A stretch of 51,624 nucleotides of DNA from Dehalococcoides mccartyi (GTDB lineage Bacteria > Chloroflexota > Dehalococcoidia > UBA2979): contig CAMBFG010000010.1 in the NCBI GenBank assembly GCA_945865925.1, positions 1 through 51,624 of the forward strand. Reading direction: 5' to 3'. The notes under the pieces were generated by a model that searched no databases, had not been told where the DNA came from, and saw only the letters and a program-made list of their open reading frames with translations. Numbering within the stretch: the stretch's first letter is position 1; each line of letters opens with the position of its first letter. Made by a program: the position numbers and the translations under genes. This document shows, in pieces, positions 7,481 to 14,205 of the stretch.

Positions 7481-9222
7481 GGCGTCCGTACCAGGTTCTT
7501 CGGCGCGATGGCCGGGGGGACGGCGTAGTACTTCATGATCTGATCCGCGACCGTGGCGAACACCGGCGCCGCGACCTGACCGCCAAGGTTCAGGCCGCCG
7601 GTCGGCTGGTCGATCTTGATGAGCACGGAGACTTTCGGGTCGTTCGCCGGAATGAAGCCGGCGAACGAGGCGATGGTGGAGTCCAGGTCGTAGCCCGTTG
7701 GGATGGAGACGAGCGTGGTGCCGGTCTTGCCGGCGACTTCGTAACCCTTCACCTGCGCGCCGTGGAACTGGGTGCCGTCCACGACGTCGTGGAGGAGGCC
7801 CATCATCGTCTCGGCGGTCTTCGGGGAGACGACCTGGCGCACCTGTACGGGCTCGAAGGAGCGCACGTCGTCCTTGGTCACGATCTTGGAGACGACGTAC
7901 GGGCGCATGAGCACGCCCTTGTTCGCCATCGAACTCACTGCCGTCAGCATCGCGAGCGGGGTGGTAGCGAGGCCCTGGCCGTAGGAGTTGGTCGCGAGGT
8001 CGACGGCGTACCAGTTGGGATCGCTCGGCGTGCGGTAGGTGCCCTCGGCTTCACCGGAGAGTCCGACGTGGGTGGAGTCGCCGAGGCCGAAGGCTTTCGC
8101 GTACTCGTAGAACTTCTCCGGGCCGAGTTTCTGGCCGAGCCAGACAGAGCCAGTGTTGAGCGACTTCTGCAGATACGTGCGCACGGTCGTGGTGCCGTTC
8201 GCGGAGAAGTCCCAATTGAGGATGCGGTACTTGCTCACTTCGACTGAGCCGGTGTCGAGGTAGGTGGACTCCGGGGTGACGAGCCCCTGGTCGATCGCCA
8301 TCGCAGTCGTGAGGATCTTCATGACGGAGCCGGGTTCGTAGAGGTCGGTGATCGGCCGGTCGCGCACGAGGTCGGCGAGGTTCGGGTCGTCCAGGTTCAC
8401 CGCCCCCAGCCGGATCGAGGGGCGGGACGCCATCGCGAGGACGGCGCCGGTGTGCGGGTCCATCACGATGATCTGGCCACTGCGCGCGTTGTACTTCTTC
8501 ATCGCGTCTTCGAGCGCGCGCTCCGTGATCGCCTGGATGAAGCGGTCGATCGTGAGTTGGACCTCGCCGCCACCGACCGCCGGGCGCTCGTGACGGGCGC
8601 TGAACGCGATAGGGCGGCCGAGGGCGTCGCGCTCGGTGGAGAGCAGCCCCTCCTTGCCTCGGAGGTAGTGGTCGAAGTCTGCTTCGACGCCCCAGAGGCC
8701 CTTGCCGTCGCGTCCCACGTAGCCAAGGAGTTGGCCGGCAATGTCACCCTCGGGGTAGACGCGCACCTGACTCGGCTCCAGGCGGATGCCGTAGAGGTCA
8801 GCGTTGCGAAGCGTGATCCCGCGGGCGTAGTCGAGTTGGCGCTGCACGAGGACGTCGCCGCCGCGCGACTCGAGGCCGAGGCGGAAGAGTTCGTCCGGGT
8901 TGAGGCCGAAGAACGTGGCGAGCTTGTTCGCCGCCTCACGCGCAACGGTGGGCTGGTGCCCCCACTGCACGCGGTCGATGTAGACGTCCCAGGTGTCGAT
9001 GGACGTCGCGAGTGGGTATCCCGTCGCGTCCAGCACGGCGCCGCGTGGTGCGGGGATGTTCACGACGCCCTGGCGCGTGATCGCGGCTTCCTTCACGAAT
9101 TTCTCGTGGTCGACGATCTGGACCTGATAGAGCCGCACGATGGCCGCCGCGAACATCGCGAAGACGAGGAAGCCGATGGAGCGGTGTCGCCAGGTGAGGT
9201 GGTGTGCCCGACCAGTGTTCAT
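7477..9222 (-). CDS. ftsI: Class B penicillin-binding protein FtsI (septal transpeptidase)
   Basis: This D,D-transpeptidase crosslinks septal peptidoglycan in partnership with FtsW. It has 581 residues: a short basic cytoplasmic tail, one membrane anchor (about 15-33), the PBP dimer domain with PAPRGAVLDATG (57-68), and the transpeptidase domain. Catalytic motifs are EPGSVMK with Ser299 and Lys302, SLN at 354-356, and KTGTT at 499-503. There is no C-terminal PASTA domain. A GGAGG ribosome binding site lies 7 nt before the ATG at 9222. It follows ftsL by 64 nt, the other real gap in the cluster. Confidence 0.96.
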   Translation of the reverse strand: MNTGRAHHLTWRHRSIGFLVFAMFAAAIVRLYQVQIVDHEKFVKEAAITRQGVVNIPAPRGAVLDATGYPLATSIDTWDVYIDRVQWGHQPTVAREAANKLATFFGLNPDELFRLGLESRGGDVLVQRQLDYARGITLRNADLYGIRLEPSQVRVYPEGDIAGQLLGYVGRDGKGLWGVEADFDHYLRGKEGLLSTERDALGRPIAFSARHERPAVGGGEVQLTIDRFIQAITERALEDAMKKYNARSGQIIVMDPHTGAVLAMASRPSIRLGAVNLDDPNLADLVRDRPITDLYEPGSVMKILTTAMAIDQGLVTPESTYLDTGSVEVSKYRILNWDFSANGTTTVRTYLQKSLNTGSVWLGQKLGPEKFYEYAKAFGLGDSTHVGLSGEAEGTYRTPSDPNWYAVDLATNSYGQGLATTPLAMLTAVSSMANKGVLMRPYVVSKIVTKDDVRSFEPVQVRQVVSPKTAETMMGLLHDVVDGTQFHGAQVKGYEVAGKTGTTLVSIPTGYDLDSTIASFAGFIPANDPKVSVLIKIDQPTGGLNLGGQVAAPVFATVADQIMKYYAVPPAIAPKNLVRTP

Positions 9223-9286
9223 GCCGGACCTCCGTTCCTCATGCTGTGCCGCCGTGTCGCGTGTCTGGCCATCTGACGGGTGAGGG

Positions 9287-9808
9287 CTATTCGACGCCCG
9301 GGATCGCGCCCATCACCGAGTCCCACCACGAGCCTTCTGGCCCGGTGCGCTCCTCGACCGTCGGGATATAGCGACGAGGGAGGGGCACGACCTCCGGGGC
9401 CGGGGTGTCCACACTGACGCGAAGGCGCTCCGTGGCGGGCGCCATCCCTAGCCGATCAGATGCGGTTCGGCGCAGGTGTTCGAGGTTCGCGCTGGACGCG
9501 AGTTGGGCCTCGAGCAGGCGAATTTCGGAGTCGAGTTCGGTGCGTTCACTTTCGAGGCGGCGCACGGCGTAACCCGTGCTCGCGACGTTCGAGGTCTGCA
9601 GTACCTGAAAGATGCCGACGCCAGCGACGGTGAGCAGCGCGATCGCTGCGAACATCGTGCGCGAGATGCGTCGCCGGACAACCCCCCAGCCTTCTGGCAG
9701 CTGGCGGATGACACCACTCGGGCGGGCGATGCCGGTCGCGGCGCCCGTGCGCATGGGTGAGATCGGGTTGGTGACGCGCGGCCGGCGGACGTTGGGGAGT
9801 GAGCTCAT
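9287..9808 (-). CDS. ftsL: FtsL-like division protein (single-pass, coiled coil)
   Basis: This is a predicted bitopic membrane protein of 173 residues. It has a basic N-terminal tail (about 1-50), one hydrophobic segment FAAIALLTVAGVGIFQVLQ, a leucine-rich coiled coil beginning YAVRRLESERTELDSEI, and a Pro-rich C-terminus. FtsL is poorly conserved; the assignment rests on topology and position between rsmH and ftsI, the place of ftsL. It is expected to join FtsB/FtsQ and activate FtsW-FtsI. The ATG at 9808 overlaps the rsmH stop as ATGA. A longer open frame upstream is an Arg-rich shadow of rsmH. No ftsQ follows in this cluster. Confidence 0.8.
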   Translation of the reverse strand: MSSLPNVRRPRVTNPISPMRTGAATGIARPSGVIRQLPEGWGVVRRRISRTMFAAIALLTVAGVGIFQVLQTSNVASTGYAVRRLESERTELDSEIRLLEAQLASSANLEHLRRTASDRLGMAPATERLRVSVDTPAPEVVPLPRRYIPTVEERTGPEGSWWDSVMGAIPGVE

Positions 9809-10764
9809 GCCGCCACCGCCAGACGCTCGGCGGCGCGCAGTCGGGCGGACCGCGCGCGGGGGTTCCGTGCGACCTCGTCGTCCGAGGCAGTGCGGCCGCC
9901 TCGGACGACGTCGCGCAGCGTGGCGCGGTGGTCGCACGTACAGATGGGCTGTTTGGGCGGGCAGATGCAGTCGCGCGTGTGGTCGCGGATGAACTGCTTC
10001 ACCATGCGGTCCTCGAGCGAGTGGAATGAGATGACCGCGAGCCGCCCACCGGGCGCCAGCAGGTCGTGCGCGGCATCGAGGGCGGCTTCGAGTTGTTCGA
10101 GTTCGCCGTTCACGGCGATGCGTAGCGCCTGGAACGTCAGCGTCGCCGGGTGGATCCGGTCCTGTGGCCGGCGGCCCACCGCGGCCTCGACGGCACGGGC
10201 GAGGTCGCCGGTCGTGCGGAGTGGGCGGCGTTCCACGATCACCTTCGCGATGCGGCGGCTCCGACGCTCTTCGCCGTACTGGAAGATCGTGGCCGCCAGG
10301 TCGAACTCGGTGGAGGTGTTCACGATGTCGGCGGCGGTCGTCGGGCCGTCCGGGTCCATACGCATATCGAGCGGCTCGTCGCGACGGAAGGAGAAGCCGC
10401 GCCCCGCCGTGTCGAGTTGCAGCGAGGAGACGCCGGCGTCGATCAGGATGCCGTCGACGGGCGCGAAGCCGCGCTCCTCGCAGATCCGGGCGACCTCGGC
10501 GAACTCGCCGCGCGCGAGGACGACGGCGTCGCCGTGGGGGGCGAGGCGTTCGGTGGCGATGGCGAGGGCCTGCGGGTCACGGTCGATGCCGAGGAGGCGT
10601 CCGCCGGGTTGGGCGGCCTCGAGGATGGCGGAGGCGTGGCCGCCGAGTCCGACAGTGGCGTCGACATAACGACCGCCCGGGCGCACCGCGAGGGCGTCCA
10701 CGACGTCGTGGAGCATCACCGGCTCATGTCGTGGATCGTGCTGGGGGGCACGCTCTGACGGCAT
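9805..10764 (-). CDS. rsmH: 16S rRNA (cytosine1402-N4)-methyltransferase RsmH
   Basis: RsmH (MraW) N4-methylates C1402 in the decoding centre of 16S rRNA using SAM. It has 319 residues, normal length. The start region has HEPVMLHDVVDAL (13-25), followed by the SAM loop DATVGLGGHA, ILIDAGVSSLQLD, the PATLTFQALRIAVN motif and ISFHSLEDRMVKQF. The C-terminal part carries CICPPKQPICTC, a Cys cluster common in RsmH. The AGGAG site overlaps the mraZ stop, and the ATG at 10764 lies 2 nt beyond it. Confidence 0.97.
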   Translation of the reverse strand: MPSERAPQHDPRHEPVMLHDVVDALAVRPGGRYVDATVGLGGHASAILEAAQPGGRLLGIDRDPQALAIATERLAPHGDAVVLARGEFAEVARICEERGFAPVDGILIDAGVSSLQLDTAGRGFSFRRDEPLDMRMDPDGPTTAADIVNTSTEFDLAATIFQYGEERRSRRIAKVIVERRPLRTTGDLARAVEAAVGRRPQDRIHPATLTFQALRIAVNGELEQLEAALDAAHDLLAPGGRLAVISFHSLEDRMVKQFIRDHTRDCICPPKQPICTCDHRATLRDVVRGGRTASDDEVARNPRARSARLRAAERLAVAA

Positions 10765-10766
10765 CG

Positions 10767-11189
10767 TTACTCCTGGCCAGCCTCCGCCTGAAGGGCGGCA
10801 ATACGGGCGAGTTCATCGGCCCAACGGTCAGGATGCCATAATTCCAGGTAATCGCCACATCCGATGATCAATATTTTGCCTGTCAACATGGCTGAATCTC
10901 GGAACTGGCGCTCAATGAGGATCCGGCCTTGTTTGTCGACGTCGACCGGGTAGGCGATGGACATAAAGTTTCGGCGGAGCCGGCGCGCCTCGGGCGTGTC
11001 GTTGCCGACGGCGTCTGCCTGGCGAGTGGAGAACTGGGCGTTGAAGTCGGCGGTGGTGTAGACCTCGACGCCACCCTCAGGGCCGGGGCGGGAGACACCC
11101 CCGTCGACGAACGCGGACCGATAGCGGGCGGGGATTGCTACGCGGCCGCGTTCGTCGATGGAGTGCTCGAAAGTGCCGAAGAAGTACAC
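10767..11189 (-). CDS. mraZ: Transcriptional regulator MraZ
   Basis: MraZ is a ring-forming AbrB-type (SpoVT-like fold) DNA-binding protein that autoregulates the dcw cluster. It has 140 residues in the usual two-half arrangement. The first half begins YFFGTFEHSIDERGRVAIPARYR and the second has YPVDVDKQGRILIERQFR, the two DxxGR-type signatures. The start is GTG at 11189, with GAGGAG (11198-11203) 8 nt upstream. It is first in the operon, and upstream lie two pairs of TGGGG repeats at 10-bp spacing that look like its operator. Confidence 0.97.
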   Translation of the reverse strand: MYFFGTFEHSIDERGRVAIPARYRSAFVDGGVSRPGPEGGVEVYTTADFNAQFSTRQADAVGNDTPEARRLRRNFMSIAYPVDVDKQGRILIERQFRDSAMLTGKILIIGCGDYLELWHPDRWADELARIAALQAEAGQE

Positions 11190-11236
11190 AACCGTGACTC
11201 CTCGTCACCTTCGGAACGGACGAGAGGCTTGGGTTT

Positions 11237-11314
11237 CCCCACTCCTCCCCACACCGAGGCCGACTCTACCACCATCATTCAGCACTTTGCAACACTTCGC
11301 CCCATATTGCCCCA
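11237..11314 (-). promoter_or_regulatory. dcw promoter region with MraZ-type TGGGG repeats
   Basis: On the minus strand, TGGGG occurs at 11314-11310 and 11304-11300, then at 11251-11247 and 11241-11237. Each pair has exact 10-bp spacing. MraZ is known to bind TGGGN repeats separated by 5 nt. Between the pairs lies TTGCAA (11292-11287), an 18-bp spacer and TAGAGT (11268-11263), a weak sigma70-like promoter with 4/6 matches in each hexamer. The layout suggests autoregulation by MraZ. The rest of the 11190-11404 gap shows no gene or clear terminator. Confidence 0.65.
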
Positions 11315-11404
11315 GAATTCTTCCCGGAACCGTCCAGACTCCGTCGCCCGAGAGGTACCTGGGAGCGGACACGAAGAGGCGGGGTAGGCAGACGAGCGCA
11401 GGAG

Positions 11405-12307
11405 TCAGTCCTCGGGCAGATGCACCCGAATCTGGTCGCCCTCGATCGAGACGGAATACTCCCGAAGGTTCCCCGCCAGACATGCGCCGAAGCATGAGCC
11501 GTCGAGGTCGTAGACCTCGCCCTGGCAGACCCCCCAGAACCAGCCCCTACGGTCGCTATTCGGACGGTCGGGAAAGATGTCCGAGGCGCGGAGGTCCGGC
11601 TTCCAGCGCACCGTGCAGCGGTCTGGGGCAGACGGCTGGAACGCGCGCACGATCCCGCCATGCTCGACTAGGTCGAACCCGATGCGGGCGGTTCCGTCGG
11701 TTGGTGGTGTCTGTCCCTCAGGGAGCAGCCGCCCAGCAACGACGAAGAAGTGCCGGACCGAGAGACCTTCAGACGGGGAGCGCGGGATCACGACGGAACC
11801 CTTCCCCTGTCGTGTGGGCGGTGTCGTGGGCTGTTCCGTCTCAGGAGGGAGGTGGATCCGGACCATGTCCCCCTCGATGGAGGCGGGGAATCCCCGGAGG
11901 TTCCCACCTGGACATCCGCCGAAGCATGAGCCATCGAGGTCGTAGACCTCGCCCTTGCCCTGGCATCCCCCCATGAACCAGCCCTCCCGGTCGCCATTCG
12001 GGTGGTCGGGGAAGATGGTGGATGCGCGAATGCTGGGTATCCAGAGCGCGGGGCAGCGCGCGCCGGTCGGGTCGATGGGATGAAACGCGCGCACGATTCC
12101 GTTGTACTCGACTAGGTCGACGGTGATGAACGCGGTCGGGTCGTTTGGAATCGCCTCGCGGTCACCGAGAAGCCTCGTGCTCGAACGCACCACATAGAGG
12201 CGTCGGACCGACAGGTCGTCAGACGGTGCCCGTCGGATGACCACGGATCGTTCACTCGCGCATCCAACCAGGAGGACGAGTAGCGGCAGGATGAGGAGGT
12301 GTTTCAC
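11405..12307 (-). CDS. Lipoprotein with two tandem copies of a Cys-containing domain, unknown function
   Basis: I do not recognise the family. The protein has 300 residues from a GTG at 12307. A GGAGG site (12315-12319) lies 7 nt upstream, and the start gives a clean lipoprotein signal KHLLILPLLVLLVGC with lipobox Cys16. An ATG-like longer frame to 12355 lacks these features. Residues 21-156 and 171-300 are two copies of one domain, about half identical by eye, separated by a Pro/Thr-rich linker. Each ends with GEVYDLDGSCFG-x-C-x2-GNLR and SIEGD-x3-HLP. Each copy has four Cys at matching places, so disulfides are plausible outside the membrane. The gene is same-stranded with mraZ but separated by 215 nt, and is probably transcribed independently. 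Confidence 0.85.
   Translation of the reverse strand: MKHLLILPLLVLLVGCASERSVVIRRAPSDDLSVRRLYVVRSSTRLLGDREAIPNDPTAFITVDLVEYNGIVRAFHPIDPTGARCPALWIPSIRASTIFPDHPNGDREGWFMGGCQGKGEVYDLDGSCFGGCPGGNLRGFPASIEGDMVRIHLPPETEQPTTPPTRQGKGSVVIPRSPSEGLSVRHFFVVAGRLLPEGQTPPTDGTARIGFDLVEHGGIVRAFQPSAPDRCTVRWKPDLRASDIFPDRPNSDRRGWFWGVCQGEVYDLDGSCFGACLAGNLREYSVSIEGDQIRVHLPED
11408..11797 (-). repeat. Domain copy 2 of the duplicated lipoprotein
   Basis: This is the C-terminal copy (residues 171-300). It pairs with copy 1 at 11840-12247. The best-conserved DNA block is 38 nt long with one mismatch, at 11485-11522 against 11917-11954, 432 bp apart. That retention at DNA level suggests a fairly recent duplication or gene conversion. 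Confidence 0.8.
11840..12247 (-). repeat. Domain copy 1 of the duplicated lipoprotein
   Basis: This is the N-terminal copy (residues 21-156), starting with SVVIRRAPSDDLSVRRLYVV against SVVIPRSPSEGLSVRHFFVV in copy 2. It is six residues longer than copy 2, mainly through small insertions before and within the Cys region (GKGEVYDLDG against GEVYDLDG). Confidence 0.8.
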
Positions 12308-12346
12308 TCCATTGCCTCCACTTTCGAACCGTCGCTCCTCGGGCAG

Positions 12347-12352
12347 TACGAT
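12347..12352 (+). promoter_or_regulatory. Candidate -10 (TACGAT) for mogA-trmD
   Basis: TACGAT lies 32 nt upstream of the mogA ATG, in the 77-nt divergent gap between the lipoprotein gene and mogA. The same hexamer precedes priA, the DUF2157-like gene and pccB, which supports it as a -10 form in this genome. I see no convincing -35. Confidence 0.35.
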
Positions 12353-12384
12353 CATTCTGCGCCTGTCGTACCCCGGAGCCTCAA

Positions 12385-12912
12385 ATGCCGCCCACCCGCC
12401 ACCGCGCTGCCGTGCTGACCGTGAGCGACCTCGGTTCCCGCGGGGAGCGCGTGGACACGGCCGGGCCGGCCGTCGCCTCGCTGCTGGCGGGGGCGGGGTT
12501 CGAGGTGGCGGAGCAGGTGCTGCTGCCGGATGAGCCGGAGCAGATTGCGGCGCTGCTCCGGCGCTGGGCGGACGAGGGAGCCATCGCCCTCGCGGTCACG
12601 ACCGGGGGGACAGGGCTCGCACCGCGGGACCGGACGCCGGAGGCGACTCTGGCCGTCCTCGACTACCGCGTGCCGGGCATGGAGGAGGCGATGCGGACGG
12701 CGAGCATCGCGGTCGTGCCGACGGCGATGCTGTCGCGGGCGGTGTGCGGGGTACGCGGGCGGACGCTGATCGTGAACCTGCCGGGTTCGGAGCGCGGCGC
12801 GCGCGAGAACCTGAGCATTCTTCTACCGGTGCTGGAGCACGCCTGTTCCTCGCTCCGTGGGGACGCCGAGGAGAGCGCGAGCACGCACGGCCGGATCCAG
12901 GGGCAGCCGTGA
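12385..12912 (+). CDS. mogA: MogA/MoaB-family molybdopterin adenylyltransferase
   Basis: This family activates molybdopterin by adenylylation before Mo insertion in molybdenum cofactor synthesis. The protein has 175 residues. Family signatures are AAVLTVSDLGSRGERVDTAG near the N-terminus, LAVTTGGTGLAPRDRTPEAT (the pterin-binding loop) and LIVNLPGS near residue 130. GGAG lies about 8 nt before the ATG. Its stop overlaps the trmD GTG start (GTGA), so they are co-translated. MogA and MoaB are hard to tell apart by reading; the biochemical role is family inference. It implies molybdoenzymes elsewhere in the genome. Confidence 0.88.
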   Translation: MPPTRHRAAVLTVSDLGSRGERVDTAGPAVASLLAGAGFEVAEQVLLPDEPEQIAALLRRWADEGAIALAVTTGGTGLAPRDRTPEATLAVLDYRVPGMEEAMRTASIAVVPTAMLSRAVCGVRGRTLIVNLPGSERGARENLSILLPVLEHACSSLRGDAEESASTHGRIQGQP

Positions 12913-13706
12913 CGCCCGTGACCTCGATCCGGTTCGATGTGCTGACGATCTTTCCGGGGATGTTCGTTGGGCCCATCGACCAATCGATTCTGGGACGCGC
13001 GCAGGCGGCGGGGCTCGTGAGCGTGCAGATTCACGACCTGCGGGACTGGGCGCATGACCGGCACCGGACAGTGGACGACGCGCCGTTCGGTGGCGGGCCG
13101 GGGATGGTGATGAAGCCGGAGCCGCTATTCGAGGCGATCGAGGCGATCCAGCCGCTTGTCGAGGCGCCCGCGACCGTCATCTTCATGTCACCGCAGGGAC
13201 GCCGCCTCGACCGTGCGCTCGTGGACGAACTCGCGGCGCTGCCCCGGCTGCTGCTCGTGTGCGGGCGGTACGAGGGGGTGGATGAGCGGGTGTTGGAGCA
13301 TGCCGTGGACTTCGAGGTGTCGATCGGGGACTTCGTGGTGTCGGGGGGCGAGATTCCGGCGATGGTGGTGATCGACGCTGTTTCACGGCGGATCCCGGGG
13401 GTCCTCGGCGGGGACGACTCGCTGGACGAGGAGTCGTTCGACGAAGGGCTGCTGGAGTACCCGCAGTACACGCGCCCGGCGGAGTTCCGAGGGTGGCCGG
13501 TGCCGGAGATCCTGCTCTCGGGCCATCACGCCGAGATCGGGAAGTGGCGCCGCCGTCTGCGCATGCTGCGCACGAGGTTCCGGCGTCCGGATCTGCTCCC
13601 CGGGGCCTCGCTGACCGCGAAGGAGCGGGCGTGGCTCGACGCCCAGCCCACCGATGACGCTGACCAGGCCGCCCTCGACGCTACCGAGCGGGGCCGGGTA
13701 GACTGA
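12909..13706 (+). CDS. trmD: tRNA (guanine37-N1)-methyltransferase TrmD
   Basis: TrmD makes m1G37 in tRNAs and prevents frameshifting. It is a SPOUT-class enzyme with a trefoil knot. From the GTG at 12909 it has 265 residues. Signatures are FDVLTIFPGMF, APFGGGPGMVMKPEPLFEAI, LLVCGRYEGVDERV and the knot segment VVSGGEIPAMVVIDAVSR. The C-terminal domain has PQYTRPAEFRGWPVPEILLSGHHAEI. The frame remains open further upstream through mogA, but the GTG overlapping the mogA stop is the natural start; a second in-frame GTG lies at 12918. It precedes rplS, a very common bacterial arrangement. Confidence 0.96.
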   Translation: MTPVTSIRFDVLTIFPGMFVGPIDQSILGRAQAAGLVSVQIHDLRDWAHDRHRTVDDAPFGGGPGMVMKPEPLFEAIEAIQPLVEAPATVIFMSPQGRRLDRALVDELAALPRLLLVCGRYEGVDERVLEHAVDFEVSIGDFVVSGGEIPAMVVIDAVSRRIPGVLGGDDSLDEESFDEGLLEYPQYTRPAEFRGWPVPEILLSGHHAEIGKWRRRLRMLRTRFRRPDLLPGASLTAKERAWLDAQPTDDADQAALDATERGRVD

Positions 13707-13757
13707 CCTTTCGCGGCTCGGCTGCCGCTCCGAATCTCAGCAACAGGACACACTGCC

Positions 13758-14111
13758 ATGTCGATCGACCTCGCCACGCTCACCCAGCCGCGCAACCCCG
13801 CGCTGCCGAACCTTCCTGAATTCGGCGTGGGGGACACGGTTCGCGTGCAGGCCCGCGTGGTCGAGGGCGACCGCGAGCGTCTGCAGCCGTTTGAGGGCGT
13901 GGTCATCCGCATGAAGGGTGGTTCGGCCGGGAACTTCACGGTCCGCCGCATCGCCTCGGGCGTGGGTGTCGAGCGCACCTGGCCGATGAACAGCCCGCGC
14001 CTCGAGTCGCTGGCGATTACCCGTCGTGGCCGCGTCCGCCGCAGCCGCCTCTTCTACCTCCGTGGCCTGACCGGCCGTGCTGCCCGCGTGAAGGAAGCCC
14101 GTCGGGGGTAG
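13758..14111 (+). CDS. rplS: 50S ribosomal protein L19
   Basis: L19 sits at the 30S-50S interface. The 117-residue protein has the expected [29 protein letters not shown] core, followed by [25 protein letters not shown] and a basic C-terminus [25 protein letters not shown]. Its length is typical. It follows trmD by 51 nt. A GC-rich hairpin terminator candidate follows at 14139-14157. Confidence 0.98.
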   Translation: MSIDLATLTQPRNPALPNLPEFGVGDTVRVQARVVEGDRERLQPFEGVVIRMKGGSAGNFTVRRIASGVGVERTWPMNSPRLESLAITRRGRVRRSRLFYLRGLTGRAARVKEARRG

Positions 14112-14138
14112 GCCTCGCCTCCCGCGGACTCTCGATAT

Positions 14139-14157
14139 GGCCGGGCGATGCCCGGCC
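14139..14157 (+). terminator. Hairpin terminator candidate after rplS
   Basis: An 8-bp perfect stem GGCCGGGC/GCCCGGCC with a 3-nt loop (14147-14149) lies 27 nt after the rplS stop. It is followed by TCTTCGTGTGTG, only moderately T-rich, so it is not a textbook intrinsic terminator but fits one in a GC-rich genome. Confidence 0.6.
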
Positions 14158-14193
14158 TCTTCGTGTGTGCCACCTCCCTGATCGTGCGCTCGA

Positions 14194-14205
14194 TACGATC
14201 GAGGT
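14194..14205 (+). promoter_or_regulatory. Candidate leaderless promoter of priA (TACGAT-N6-ATG)
   Basis: TACGAT at 14194-14199 is followed by exactly six bases and then the priA ATG, so transcription would start at or next to the start codon. The same geometry is seen before three other genes in the window. No recognisable -35 is present 17 bp upstream. Confidence 0.5.

Noticed and set aside
13697..13702. TAGACT box as a strong rplS promoter
   Set aside because: It overlaps the trmD C-terminus and stop, has no clear -35, and the 51-nt gap is compatible with co-transcription.
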